DNA from: Cytophagales bacterium
GTDB taxonomy: Bacteria > Bacteroidota > Bacteroidia > Cytophagales > Spirosomataceae
Length of the DNA: 64,000 nt
Reading direction: 5' to 3'
NCBI GenBank assembly: GCA_004292855.1
Contig: RDXN01000050.1
Location: 46,256 to 110,255 of the forward strand
A program made the translations under genes and the position numbers. The notes under the pieces are model-generated. The model had not been told where the DNA came from. It ran no database searches and was given only the letters and a program-made list of their open reading frames with translations. Shown piece after piece: positions 40,243 to 50,600 of the stretch. How positions within the stretch are numbered: position 1 is the stretch's first letter; each line of letters begins with the position of its first letter.

Positions 40243-41163
40243 CTACTTCCGCCCCAGCGTAATCAGCACAACGCCCGCCACAACGATCCCGGCTCCAATC
40301 AGAGACTGCGAACGGAACACCTCGCCTGCAAACAGGGTGCCGAGCAACATGGCAATCACCGGATTTACGTAGGCGTAGGTCGATACGAGCGCGGGCGGGG
40401 CGTTACGGGCTAGCCATGCGTAGGACGAGAACCCGATAATACTTCCGAAAACCACCAGATACGCCATTGCCCCCAAGGCCTCGGGGGGCGCGTTCAGGAT
40501 GCTCAGGGGCGTGACGGGTTCGGTGGCCATACTGACCAGAAACAACGCCAGGGCCGCCACCAGCATCTGAATCCCGCTCGACAAAAACGGTGAGGGTAAC
40601 GGCAACCGGGGCGACAACAACGTACCAACGGCCCAAGCCACATCGGCAAGAAGCACGAGCAAACCCCCGATCAGATTATTCGAGGCCGTGTTGGCCGACT
40701 GAAATTTGTCGGGTTTGATGAGCAAATACACACCAAGCAAACCCAGTAACAAACCCGCCAGGGCCAGATTAGACGGGCGCGTTTTGGCAAAGGTTACCCA
40801 ATTGAGCGAGAGCAGAAATACGGGCACCAGGGCCGCAATCATGGCCGCGACGCCCGTTGGGATATAGTGAACCGCCACCGTCACGCTCCCGTTGGCAAGG
40901 CCCAGCAACAATAATCCAACCAACCCCGCCGACCGCACATGCGTCCACGTAGGGCGGGGCGCACCCGTAAGCCGGGCGTAGCCGTACAGCAACCCACCCG
41001 CCACCAAAAACCGCATCGACGCCATGTAGAGCGGGGGCATGTGCTCGGTCATGAAGTGGATGAACAGGTAAGTCGACCCCCACAAAATATAGACCGACGC
41101 AAGGGCCAGCCAGAGCGTCAGGCGTTTGGGCGATTGAGGTGGAGCTTGTACAACAGTCTGCAT
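40243..41163 (-). CDS. EamA-family (DMT) transporter
   Basis: A 306-residue membrane protein with ten predicted helices in two EamA repeats. The first begins ALASVYILWGSTYLFIHFM and the second after VLLADVAWAVGTLLS. It ends with the usual basic ITLGRK. DMT exporters move small metabolites such as amino acids out of the cell; YedA-like members have this length. The substrate is unknown. It is divergent from the LuxR-type gene, with about 100 bases between the two starts. Confidence 0.85.
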   Translation of the reverse strand: MQTVVQAPPQSPKRLTLWLALASVYILWGSTYLFIHFMTEHMPPLYMASMRFLVAGGLLYGYARLTGAPRPTWTHVRSAGLVGLLLLGLANGSVTVAVHYIPTGVAAMIAALVPVFLLSLNWVTFAKTRPSNLALAGLLLGLLGVYLLIKPDKFQSANTASNNLIGGLLVLLADVAWAVGTLLSPRLPLPSPFLSSGIQMLVAALALFLVSMATEPVTPLSILNAPPEALGAMAYLVVFGSIIGFSSYAWLARNAPPALVSTYAYVNPVIAMLLGTLFAGEVFRSQSLIGAGIVVAGVVLITLGRK

Positions 41164-41262
41164 ATTGGAGTCGAACTTTACAAGGCAACATCATTGACCG
41201 GGGCTTCGGGTTCCGTACATGACCGTTTTTTCGTAGTTTCGCCCATCTTGCCTGCTTTGCCA

Positions 41263-41730
41263 ATGCCCCCTAAATTCTCCACCGTCCGGTATCTGCTGCT
41301 CTATGGTCTGGCTCTAGGCGCGTTACTCACGCTGATGACCTGGTCGCAATACCGGCTCATGGTCATTGACCACGCCACCGAACTGTATGTGTTGCTCATT
41401 GCGGTAATGTTTGCCGGGGTGGGTATCTGGGTGGGCCTGCGGTGGTCGGCCCCGCGCGTGTTGGAACGGACGGTGCTGGTGCCGCTTGCCCCCTCGACAG
41501 ACGCACTTAGCCCCAACGAGCAGGTACTCGATCAATTGAGCATCAGCCCCCGCGAGCTAGATGTTTTGGTGCAACTGGCACGCGGCCTCAGCAACGAAGA
41601 AATCGCCGAACGCCTGTTCGTATCGACCAACACCGTTAAAACACATCTGGCGAATATCTACAGTAAATTGGACGTAAAACGCCGGACGCAGGCCGTCGAG
41701 AAGGCGCGGGCGTTGGGTCTTATTCAATAA
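41263..41730 (+). CDS. Membrane-anchored LuxR-type HTH regulator
   Basis: A 155-residue protein. Two membrane helices (VRYLLLYGLALGALLTLMTW and LYVLLIAVMFAGVGIWVGL) precede a C-terminal LuxR helix-turn-helix, ISPRELDVLVQLARGLSNEEIAERLFVSTNTVKTHLANIYSKLDVKRRTQAV. There is no receiver domain, so sensing may occur at the membrane. The long frame upstream of 41263 reads through the EamA gene in another frame and was left out. The next gene (DUF4199) follows on the same strand at 106 bases. Confidence 0.85.
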   Translation: MPPKFSTVRYLLLYGLALGALLTLMTWSQYRLMVIDHATELYVLLIAVMFAGVGIWVGLRWSAPRVLERTVLVPLAPSTDALSPNEQVLDQLSISPRELDVLVQLARGLSNEEIAERLFVSTNTVKTHLANIYSKLDVKRRTQAVEKARALGLIQ

Positions 41731-41836
41731 GCTAAACGACTCACCCAAACGGGTGAATTTACCTGAAATCACCCGTTCGGATGAAGGACAGGCATGGCCT
41801 AATGCCCAACTTTGACCCATCAAACCAAACAAGAGT

Positions 41837-42373
41837 ATGCAACGAACTATTCTAATTTTCGGACTGATCGCCGGTGCGATTGTGTCTCTGACAATGCTCA
41901 TCACAATGCTGATTCACAAGCAGAATCTCAGCTCTTTCGATGACAACATGGTAATTGGCTACGCGTCGATGCTGCTGGCCGCTTCCATGATTCCGGTGGC
42001 TATAAAGAGCTACCGCGACCGCCACCAGAACGGCTGGATTTCGTTCAAAGATGCGTTTCTGATGGGGCTGGGCATCTCCCTCATTGCGTCGTTGCTTTAC
42101 GTATTCGCCTGGGTGCTGATTTACAAAAACATCTACCCCGATTTCATGCAGAACTACACCCGCTCTGCCCTCCAAACGATGCAGGCCACTGGGAAATCTG
42201 CCGCCGAGATCGCCCAGGCGAAGGAAGAAATGCAGGCCATGTCGGCGTATTACGATACTTGGTGGGGATTGATTGGCATCACGTTCATCGAAATCTTTCC
42301 AATTCTGTTGATTGTCGCGCTAATTAGTGCGTTGGTCTTAAAACGGAAGCCCCAAAACGTAGTTGCTACGTAA
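41837..42373 (+). CDS. DUF4199 membrane protein
   Basis: A 178-residue protein with four membrane helices (ILIFGLIAGAIVSLTMLIT; MVIGYASMLLAASMIPVAI; FLMGLGISLIASLLYVFAWVLIY; WGLIGITFIEIFPILLIVALISALVL). The conserved SYRDRHQNGWISFKDAFLMG loop is typical of DUF4199, a Bacteroidota family of unknown function. It may share a transcript with the preceding LuxR-type gene. A palindromic repeat cluster follows. Confidence 0.85.
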   Translation: MQRTILIFGLIAGAIVSLTMLITMLIHKQNLSSFDDNMVIGYASMLLAASMIPVAIKSYRDRHQNGWISFKDAFLMGLGISLIASLLYVFAWVLIYKNIYPDFMQNYTRSALQTMQATGKSAAEIAQAKEEMQAMSAYYDTWWGLIGITFIEIFPILLIVALISALVLKRKPQNVVAT

Positions 42374-42380
42374 TGGTAAA

Positions 42381-42553
42381 GCCCCGTCGGGGCGGCATGT
42401 CAATAGAAACAGGTGCCCGCCAGAACCACCCAAGCCCCATCGGGGCGACATGTTAAGAGGGCGCGCCTTTCATTACATATCGCCCCGATGGGGCTTGGGT
42501 TGCTGCTTGACCGTTTACACGTTGCTATTAACATGCCGCCCCCACCGGGGCTG
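42381..42553. repeat. Cluster of GCCCCGTCGGGGC-type palindromes
   Basis: Four related units: 42381-42393, 42434-42446, 42482-42494 and about 42538-42551. The first two read GCCCCRTCGGGGCGRCATGT and the last two are inverted, giving nested dyads. The cluster fills the space between convergent DUF4199 and cytochrome genes. It resembles REP/BIME elements. Confidence 0.75.
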
Positions 42554-42561
42554 ACGTCCCA

Positions 42562-45500
42562 TCACTTCCCTTTAATATACGCAAGCAAATCGGCCATTTC
42601 GGGGACGGAGATGGCGTGTTCGAGACCTTCGGGCATGGCCGAGGTGGTGGAAGTCGTCAGGCTGCGAACCCGGCTGGCTGCGATGGTCTGCTGCTGACCT
42701 TCCACGAGCCGAAGCGTGTAGGAAGTAGGCGTTTTGGCCGCTATGATGCCCTCAGCGGTAGAGCCGTCGGTGAGGGTAACGTGCCAGTACTCAAACTTGT
42801 CGGCGATGGCGCGGCTTGGAATCAGGATGCTTTCGAGGATGTTGGCTGCGGGCCGGTTACGCAACGAGTTCAGTTCGGGGCCAAACGCGACACCCTCGCC
42901 GTTTAGTTGGTGGCAGGTGGCGCAGGTTCGGGCGAAGATCGCCTTGCCGTTGGTGGCGTTGCCCGCTTGGGTAAGGGCGGGTTGGTAAGCTGCCAACACG
43001 GCCTCGCGGGTGAGGCCCCCGGTGGCAAGTACTTTACGCGCTTTTGCCCGCACGCGCAGATCGTCGTTGTTCATAAGCCGGACCATCTGCCGCCAACTCA
43101 AACTCTCGCGCGAAACGGCGTTTTTCGCTACCGCATCAAGCAGCAACAGGGTCCAGTTGGGGCGTTTGAGCAGGGCGTCGACGGCCTTCTTCTGCACAGC
43201 TTTGGGCAGGCCGATCCACTGACTAAACAGATACGTGCAGGGGCTGTTGTCGGTAGCGTTATCGAGCGTTTTGAGAGCTGCAAACTGCACTGGAACAGGC
43301 TGCTGGGGGCGTACAAATGTCTGGAGTAGACCGGTTTGCCCCACTGGGTTTGCGAGCGAGAGCAGATACACCGCATCGGCGCGAAGGTTTGGGTCGGCTT
43401 TTGTGTTCTGTGCCACGGACATAACGCGGTCCTTCATCACCACCCTCGCCGATTGGGGCAGACCCACCGTGCCGAGCAACTGCAACGCGGCCCCGCGTAA
43501 GGTCGGGTCGGTTTGGGGCGAAAATTGGTCGAGCAGCCGGGTTTTGTCTTTATCGGTGAGTGCGATAGGCACGCCCGTATGCGCCCACAATTGCCCCACC
43601 CCGGCCAGTAACGACGCCCGAACCGGCCCTGGTGCCGACCCGCCCAACGCCAGATCGAGCAGTTGCCGGATGCTTTGCTCATTGCCCGTATTGGCGATGG
43701 TGGCGGCAGCGTAGGCAAAAAAGTTGCGCCCGGCCTCGCCCCCTTTGTGAGCAAACCGTTGGAGTGCCTGAGCCAGCAACTCGCCCTCACGCCCCGCAGC
43801 CGACGACAGAGCCGCTATCTGCACCCATTTATCGGTCAGGTCGTGTTCCAGAATGGCGAGTTGGACCTGTTTGACAGGCGCGGTTTGAGGTAGGTTGCCC
43901 AACGTACAAAGCAATTGATACCGAACCTTTTCGCTGGGGTCGTTTTGGAGCGCAAGCAAAGCAGTAGCCAACGTTGGCATTTGCCCTACGTGCCGTTCGG
44001 CAATGCGGAGGGCGTTTTCGCGGACGCCTGCCAACTCGTGTTTGAGGTTGTCGGTGAGGGTTCGGGCGTCGGTGGCGTTTAGACCGTCGAGCAGCCACAG
44101 CGCGTGGACACGGGCTTCGGGGCGGTCGGTAGTGCGAGCGAGGGTACGGATGGCTTCAGTAGCCCGACTTTTGCGGGAGAATAGCAATCGTTGCGCCGTC
44201 CGGCGATACCAGCCGTTCGGGCTTTCGAGTAAGGAAACAAGCTCAGCATCCGACTTTTTCGATAGACCCAACTTGCCTAACCAGTCCATTGGTAACCCGT
44301 TTTTAGAAACAATCCGGTAAATACGGCCCTTGTCGGTTCCGTTGTACAATGCCCCCGACTTGTTCACCTCGTCGGACATCCATTCGGGGTGTTCCACAAT
44401 TTGCCGGTAATAATCGACCACATACAACGCACCCTCCGGCCCCACGTAGAAGTTGACGGGCCGGAACCAGGCGTCTTTAGATGTCAGAAAATCGCGCGTA
44501 CTGTCAATACGACTAGCGGTAAAGGTGGCTCCCTTGTCCTGAATCCGGTCTACGTGAATCAGGTTGTGGACCGGCTCGGCCACAAAGGTGGTGTTCTCGT
44601 TGTATTGTTCTGGAAACGCGCTGCCGTTGTACCACGTCACCCCACAGGCCGACGAAATCACGCCCACATCGGTCAGGAGTTGGTGGTTGGGATTTTCGGT
44701 CGTTGGGAACACCTCGCAGGCATCGCCGTGATCGGAAACGGGTTGGGTAGCGTCGGGGATGAGCAGGTGCGGGTTGCGCCGGAGGTAACGGGCCGCAATG
44801 GCCTCGTGGTACAAATGCTTGGCGTTTTCGGTCATGAAATGGTGCCCCCACGGATCGAACGTGTGCCCAAACTGACTCTCGCCCGACAGGCTCTCCAACT
44901 CGTAGCTGTCGGGCTTGAACCGTACGTTGCGGTCTTCGCCGTTTTTGCCTAACGTGGGTGCTTTGGGCTTGTCGGGGAAGCGGATGTCGGCCCCCTCGTC
45001 GGCGAATTCTTTCTTGCAAACATTGGGCGTGATGGCCCACTGATGCGCCATGTAGATCCAGTTGTCGGGGCCAAAAACGGGGTTATTGAGGTTATGTTGG
45101 GGATTCGAACGGGCAAACCCGGTGAGCAGGGGCTTGCGGAGGTCGGCCCAGTCGTCGCCGTCGGTGTCTTCCAGATACCAGACGTAGGGCGGGTCGGTTA
45201 CGATCAGGCCGTTTTTCCAGCGCATCAGACCCGTCGGTAGAATCAGGCTGTCGGCCCACACCACGCTTTTGTCGGGGTAGCCGTCGGCGTCGGTGTCTTT
45301 GAGCAGTTTCACCTTGCCCGTGCCCGACAAATCGAGCGGGTAGCCGTGCATTTCCACCACGAACATGCGCCCATCTTCGTCGATTTCCATCGCCACTGGA
45401 TCAGCAATCAGCGGCTCGGCAGCGACCAGTTCAACCCGGAATCCATCGGCTACTGACAGACCGTCCAGAGCTTTTTGAAGTTCAGGCGACAGCTTTGGTG

Positions 45501-45573
45501 AAGTGCCAACGGGCTGTTGTTGGCAGGTAGTCAGCAGGACAAGGAAGAGCGGAAGGAGAAGGCGAGAATTCAT
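42562..45573 (-). CDS. PVC-type c-cytochrome lipoprotein with propeller and HEAT repeats
   Basis: A 1003-residue lipoprotein (MNSRLLLPLFLVLLTTC). The N-terminal dehydrogenase-like beta-propeller (about 40-420) has DTDADGYPDK and DTDGDDWADL, Ca-binding-like repeats. HEAT-like helical repeats (about 430-850) follow, and then a cytochrome c domain with FARTCATCHQLNGEG (CxxCH heme site), NSLRNRPAANILESILIPS and an axial Met candidate near its end. This is the PVC-type heme-binding/membrane-bound dehydrogenase layout. Its heme must be attached by a Ccm system like the one at 5.9-11.2 kb. The reaction is not known. Confidence 0.88.
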   Translation of the reverse strand: MNSRLLLPLFLVLLTTCQQQPVGTSPKLSPELQKALDGLSVADGFRVELVAAEPLIADPVAMEIDEDGRMFVVEMHGYPLDLSGTGKVKLLKDTDADGYPDKSVVWADSLILPTGLMRWKNGLIVTDPPYVWYLEDTDGDDWADLRKPLLTGFARSNPQHNLNNPVFGPDNWIYMAHQWAITPNVCKKEFADEGADIRFPDKPKAPTLGKNGEDRNVRFKPDSYELESLSGESQFGHTFDPWGHHFMTENAKHLYHEAIAARYLRRNPHLLIPDATQPVSDHGDACEVFPTTENPNHQLLTDVGVISSACGVTWYNGSAFPEQYNENTTFVAEPVHNLIHVDRIQDKGATFTASRIDSTRDFLTSKDAWFRPVNFYVGPEGALYVVDYYRQIVEHPEWMSDEVNKSGALYNGTDKGRIYRIVSKNGLPMDWLGKLGLSKKSDAELVSLLESPNGWYRRTAQRLLFSRKSRATEAIRTLARTTDRPEARVHALWLLDGLNATDARTLTDNLKHELAGVRENALRIAERHVGQMPTLATALLALQNDPSEKVRYQLLCTLGNLPQTAPVKQVQLAILEHDLTDKWVQIAALSSAAGREGELLAQALQRFAHKGGEAGRNFFAYAAATIANTGNEQSIRQLLDLALGGSAPGPVRASLLAGVGQLWAHTGVPIALTDKDKTRLLDQFSPQTDPTLRGAALQLLGTVGLPQSARVVMKDRVMSVAQNTKADPNLRADAVYLLSLANPVGQTGLLQTFVRPQQPVPVQFAALKTLDNATDNSPCTYLFSQWIGLPKAVQKKAVDALLKRPNWTLLLLDAVAKNAVSRESLSWRQMVRLMNNDDLRVRAKARKVLATGGLTREAVLAAYQPALTQAGNATNGKAIFARTCATCHQLNGEGVAFGPELNSLRNRPAANILESILIPSRAIADKFEYWHVTLTDGSTAEGIIAAKTPTSYTLRLVEGQQQTIAASRVRSLTTSTTSAMPEGLEHAISVPEMADLLAYIKGK

Positions 45574-45617
45574 GATTTGGCTTGCTTAGGATAGCGCAAG
45601 CCAAAGATAATCAAATC

Positions 45618-46763
45618 CTAAACGCGCTCCCGCAACCGATCATACTCCGGCTGGTCCAGAATGTCGATGGCTCCACCCGTAGCCATTCGGACTTGATCGC
45701 GGCACTTGTTGATCCGGGCGAGCAGGGGTTGAATAATAGAATTGCTGTGATTAACGAAGTCGAGCAGGTCGCCCTCCGACGCGGGGAGTTTGTAGCCCTT
45801 ACTGCTGCTGGCAATCAGCACGCCCGCGTCGCGCAGGGGGGCAATCACGTGGGTCTGAAAATAATGTAGCGAGGGTACGTTGTTCCGACGTTCGGCTAGG
45901 TTGTAAATCAACTCCCGACTCGACACGTAGCGCGTGGGGTCCACGTGCCGAAAGTGAAACGCTAGGTAATTGAGGCAAGCCACCTGATCCGTCACGACCG
46001 GCACCCGGCTGTTGGCGTTTCGTCCGATAAAATCGCCCGCTAGCCGTAGCCCCAAATCAGCCAGCATCGGGTTGTATTGGCTCTCGTCGAAGCGGGCGTC
46101 TACCGTAGCCGGAGCAAACCGTTCGGGCCAGTATTTCAGTTTCACCAGTTTAGGAGCCATCAATTTGGTGAACTCCCTTCGGCTCGCTTCGTCGGCCATC
46201 ACGGTTTCGTCGTAGCAGCGAGCAAGCGTATCGGCCACAAAATGGGCCGCCTGAACCAGGATGCTGTCGTCGGCATTGACAAAACCAAAACTAGCCTGAT
46301 TGAATAGATTGGGGATGTGGTGTTGCTTTACGTACTTCACAAACCCCTCCATAAACTCCGCATTGCCACGTCGGCTCGCCATCAGTTCCAGATTTGGAAA
46401 GATTCGGAACAACTCGCTGTCGGCTTGCCCGTGCAGAAACTTGAAGAACGACCCCTTGTAGCGCAGCCCCTCGCCCGTCAGTTCGCGCTTATCGACCACG
46501 AGCGCGAACACCTGAAATGGGGCCGCAAGCAGGGCCATTAGCACCTGCTTGCGTCGTTTATGATCCGTGCCTATGGTTGAGGATTTGATCGGGCCGTTTC
46601 CGAAAAATTGCTTCTGAACGGCTTCAATCCGGTTTTCAGCTTCGTCGCGTTTGTCTTTTGGCAAAGTCAGAGCGGCCACAATAAAGTGGGTGGAGGTGCC
46701 GGGTTTCGTGAAGTCGAGACCAGCGTTGCCGAACTCGTCCAGAAAAGCAAGGTAATTATGCAT
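45618..46763 (-). CDS. DUF3800 protein
   Basis: A 381-residue protein. The N-terminal segment MHNYLAFLDEFGNAGLDF with LDEFGN is the DUF3800 hallmark, an RNase H-like fold with an acidic active site. Later parts (FADTLARCYDE, and a C-terminal helical half) are less conserved. DUF3800 genes are often found near defence or mobile genes, and their activity is uncharacterised. It lies next to the cytochrome gene on the same strand (44-base gap), with no evident link. Confidence 0.78.
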   Translation of the reverse strand: MHNYLAFLDEFGNAGLDFTKPGTSTHFIVAALTLPKDKRDEAENRIEAVQKQFFGNGPIKSSTIGTDHKRRKQVLMALLAAPFQVFALVVDKRELTGEGLRYKGSFFKFLHGQADSELFRIFPNLELMASRRGNAEFMEGFVKYVKQHHIPNLFNQASFGFVNADDSILVQAAHFVADTLARCYDETVMADEASRREFTKLMAPKLVKLKYWPERFAPATVDARFDESQYNPMLADLGLRLAGDFIGRNANSRVPVVTDQVACLNYLAFHFRHVDPTRYVSSRELIYNLAERRNNVPSLHYFQTHVIAPLRDAGVLIASSSKGYKLPASEGDLLDFVNHSNSIIQPLLARINKCRDQVRMATGGAIDILDQPEYDRLRERV

Positions 46764-46899
46764 GGTTGGTGGTTAGGAACGCAATAAAACCAGCGCAATT
46801 TAACCCGCAATCGCTGCCTATTTGCAAAAAGTTGTAAGCCATTCCAACTGTTGAGCGCGAAATAAACTCTATCAACTGTTACCAGTAAAACTTACGGCA

Positions 46900-47313
46900 A
46901 TGAAAAAACTAGTACTATTTTTTGTCTTAGCCTTCATCCTGAATGCTTGTAATTTGAATAACCCGGAAGCGAACCGAATTGTGGGAACCTGGATAGTGGA
47001 CGGGGCAACCTCATCACCGGGAAACACACGTAATAATTTTTTCATGGGTTTTCCAGCTAAAGGAACCGACATCACATTCACCAGGAAAGAAACTTTGACA
47101 TCAACAAAAGAGGTTTTTTTCTCAGGGGGATGGTGTAATTGGGCAGACAGATACAGCGTGAAAAATGATACGATTTTTCTGGAGTACGGCAAACCAGGCT
47201 GTATACCACTTATTCCTCCCAAAATCTCCAGCAAGGTCGCCATCCTGGCATTGGACCGAAACGTTCTGAAGATTCGCTATGAAGGTTATGACATATCGTT
47301 AAATCGGAAATGA
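46900..47313 (+). CDS. Small lipoprotein, lipocalin-like
   Basis: A 137-residue protein with signal and lipobox MKKLVLFFVLAFILNAC. The mature part begins NLNNPEANRIVGTWIVDG, the lipocalin-like opening GTW, followed by short strands (DITFTRKETLTS, RYSVKNDTIFLEYG, ILALDRNVLKIRYEG). Three Cys may pair. Its function is unknown, and it resembles the 13784-14227 protein only in layout. An intrinsic terminator follows. Confidence 0.65.
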   Translation: MKKLVLFFVLAFILNACNLNNPEANRIVGTWIVDGATSSPGNTRNNFFMGFPAKGTDITFTRKETLTSTKEVFFSGGWCNWADRYSVKNDTIFLEYGKPGCIPLIPPKISSKVAILALDRNVLKIRYEGYDISLNRK

Positions 47314-47353
47314 TTTTGGAGCCTTTGTGCCAGTTAACGTTGTTTTACATGAG

Positions 47354-47384
47354 AAAGGCCATTGAATTTATTTCAATGACCTTT
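47354..47384 (+). terminator. Intrinsic terminator
   Basis: AAAGGCCATTGAA (47354-47366) pairs with TTCAATGACCTTT (47372-47384) with one mismatch, followed by a T-rich run (TTTTTGTTTTT). Confidence 0.75.
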
Positions 47385-47393
47385 TTGTTTTTA

Positions 47394-47618
47394 CTAACGG
47401 TTAGTATCGTCTTTGATTTCGTCTAAGACTTCCCGTAGCGTTTTCGCCTTCAATTTTCCCGCTTGAATCAAGCGAACTTCTTTCATGCCCTCCCGGATCT
47501 GCTCCACAAGAGGTATTTTTTCGTCTTCTTCGTCCTCGTTAATCAGTTGTTTTAGCTCACGTTGAAGCCGGGGCGGCAGCACCTTGTACTGTTCGTATAA
47601 AATTTGGGCCGTTGACAT
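47394..47618 (-). CDS. Antitoxin-like small protein without toxin
   Basis: A 74-residue acidic protein starting MSTAQILYEQYKVLPPRLQRELKQLI, the helix-turn common to DUF2281-type/VapB-like Bacteroidota antitoxins. A charged helical tail follows (VEQIREGMKEVRLIQAGKLKAKTLREVLDEIK). It could be an antitoxin, but no toxin frame is visible beside it: upstream is the 47663 gene and downstream a terminator. ATG 47618 was chosen over 47633. Confidence 0.55.
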   Translation of the reverse strand: MSTAQILYEQYKVLPPRLQRELKQLINEDEEDEKIPLVEQIREGMKEVRLIQAGKLKAKTLREVLDEIKDDTNR

Positions 47619-47662
47619 AGTCCTGTTTGTCAAGTTTTACCAAATATACGGACAATCTGTAT

Positions 47663-50600
47663 TTACCGCACCTTCAACACCCGCCGGACAACCCGCTCCG
47701 CACCCTGCTGAATCTCGATCAAATGCACCCCGTACGATAGGCGCGAGACATCAAGTGTAGCCTTGAAATCAGGCCCCTTTTTCTCAAATCGGGCTGTTTG
47801 GTGGGTCAGGCCGGGGCCTGCGTCTATCACCCGAATGGCAACGTCACCCACGTACTCGTTGGTCCAGCCGAGCGTGAGGGCGTCGGTGGCGGGGTTGGGG
47901 TATAGCACAATTGTCTGTTGCCAGTCGGTGGTTTCGGTGGTGGACGCAAGGCGGGCCTGACTCGACTGGGGTTTCACGAAAATGGGTGTTTCGGTCAGGG
48001 TAAGCGATACGAAGCCTGTGGTGGCCGTTACGGTTTGAATCGCCATCGTATCCCGCCCTACTTGCAGGCTGAATACCTGCGCACCTGTAGCATTGCCCAG
48101 GTTGAGCGCGTACGATGCGGTGCGGCCCACCTCGTCGGGTATCCAGAGCGCGTAGGCCGACTCGCCGTTGCGTTCGTAGCGGTCCACGTTCGGATTGGTG
48201 CTGATAGTCTCTTTAAATATATAGTCCCCGAACAGGTTTTTGGTTTGGTAAAAATAGTCTGCCGTGGGTTTGCGGCTGAAATCGCTGTTCAGGAAACCCA
48301 TCGAGGCAAACTGCGTGCCCGACAGGATATTCTGGTCGTAGGACTGGTAAAAATCAATCCGGTCAATACCCGTGCGGGCATACATCAGGGCCGTGCGCAG
48401 GTTCCAGTCGGCCTGGGTTATCAGGGCCGATTTTGGGCCAATCGGAATAGCCTTAAGTGGGCTGTCGGGGTGCAGGTCGTAGCCCGTTTCGGAGATGTAC
48501 ACGGGCATGTCGTAGCAATAATCGTGGGCGAATTGGATGGCATTGCGGGCCACCTGGGCCGCTATCGAGAGTTCGGGCGTAGCTCCACGGGTGCCGGTGC
48601 CGGTTTGCATCGAACCGGCGTTGTCGGCATAGAGGTGGTAGTTAATCATGTCCCAGCAGAGGTCCACGCGTCCGTCAGGCCGCAGGCCCCGGTGTTCGCG
48701 GCACCAGTCGACCATGCCGCGCACGTAATCGGTGCCGAAGGCCATCGACACTAGCCCGCCCATCACGACTTTCATGCGGGGATCGGCGTTTTTTACGCCC
48801 ACGCCCGGCCCCATCGTGTTTTTGTGGCCGTCGTAAAATGCCGACATATCGGCCGCGTACTCCCGGCCCGATTGGTACGCCCATCGGCCCTGCCACCACT
48901 TGTCGCGCTCATTTTCGCACTCGATAAGGTTAATCAGCCCAAGCCCAATCTTCACTTCGTTGATAGGGGCCGAATTGTACCGGGGTGTGTTATCGACCTT
49001 CACCAGGGCCGGATCGACAGTCTGGTTTTTGCCGTAACGGGCCGCGAATTGGAAGGCCGCCCGCGCCTGCTGAAGGTATGACTGCGGCAGAGCCGGGTCG
49101 CGCCCGTAGTAAATTGGAATGTTGTCGTTATGCTGATTTTCAGCCGGATAAGTGTCTTTTAGATAGGGCGAGATGTCCTTGAAGCAAGTCATCACCTCAA
49201 TCCCTTCTGCTTTGCAGCGGGCATACATTTGGTCGTAATCCCACCCGCCCGACCGCGTTGGATTGAATGTGTAGTAGCCCTCGGTAAACTCCACTTTCTC
49301 CCAATCCATGTAGTGCCGAATGACGCCGAACGTCTTGAGGGCGTTCATCTTGGCCTCGTCGATAATGGAGATACCGGGCGGGTAAAAGTCCCATTCAAAT
49401 GCGTTGATTCCCAACAGGTTTTTCAGCTTGGGCGATTTAGGTGGCAGGGGTGTTGTGACAACTGTCCCCGGCACGTGATCGCCGTAAATTTCCAACTCGG
49501 TGGGCCAAAAATCCGACGTGCTGATGAGCAGATACCGCGCCCCGCTGATGGGCGTGTCGAGCAAGAATTTTGCATTTCCTTCTGGTTGCCGGTCGGGGTA
49601 GGGGCCAACCCAGTTCATGTATTCCAGGCCCTGAAACTGCCCGATTTCGATTCGTCGCCAGTCGCTTGTAATGATCGACAAACGCAGGGGTTGCGTGGGG
49701 CGACTGTCGCTGCCATCAAAAAACTTGATGCCCTTAATCGTCATCGACTCGCCGGGCAACAGCGGATAGTAGGCCTCGTAGGTAGGCAATACTTTGCCAA
49801 AGCCCGTAAACACATCGGCATCCGTGGCCCCGTCGAAAAGAGCACCAAGCCCGTTGCTTACGTTGTTGAGTTGGTACCAGCGGCTCGGTGTGATGGGAAT
49901 TTTTGTGCCCATTACCACGCCCGTGTTAGACGGCGGGGGCGTAAAGGTGGGTTCGGTGAGGGGATCGGCGGGGAGTTCCTGCCCGTAGGCCATCACTTTG
50001 AGGGGCATGGCATTGTTATACTTCCGAATCACGATCCCATCGGCCACGTCGGGCGTGGGTAGCGGGCAGATTTTGAAAGCCCGGAACAAATCACCCGTAA
50101 ACAAGCCAACTAACGTTCGTTCGGTGCCGTTGAGGGCATAGATTTCAGCGGGGGTTTGCGCAAATGAATCGTCGCCGTCGTACAGGTCAAGTTGGGTCAA
50201 CAGGCTCCGTTTGTCGAAGGTAATCGTGATATCGGTCCAGCGTTCGTTATTCGGATTGTTGTAGAGCGGAACGAGTTGTTTTGGCTTTTTCTGGAGAAAA
50301 TTCTTGTAGTCCTGCCCGGTTTCGGGGTTGGCCGAAACCGATTTCAAATCGAGTAGTTTAAGCGGACGGGGCAGGGCCGTTGTCGGGGTCATTACCTCGC
50401 CGAACGCCTGAATTTTCTGGGGTATGTTATTGCCAAATTTATACACCAGGAGGGCGTCAGCAACAAGCGGTTGAAACGGAGTGAGCGTGACCCACTCGCC
50501 ATCTTTACCACTTTTAAAGGCACCAATCAGAATGCGTTGGGAGCCGTTAAGGGCGTAAAACAGGGCCGACTGATTGGCAAAGTTGCTTTTCTGACAATAC

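Noticed and set aside
40939..41262. Extension of the LuxR-type protein
   Set aside because: This part is antisense to the EamA gene, has unrelated composition, and the membrane helix starts right after ATG 41263.
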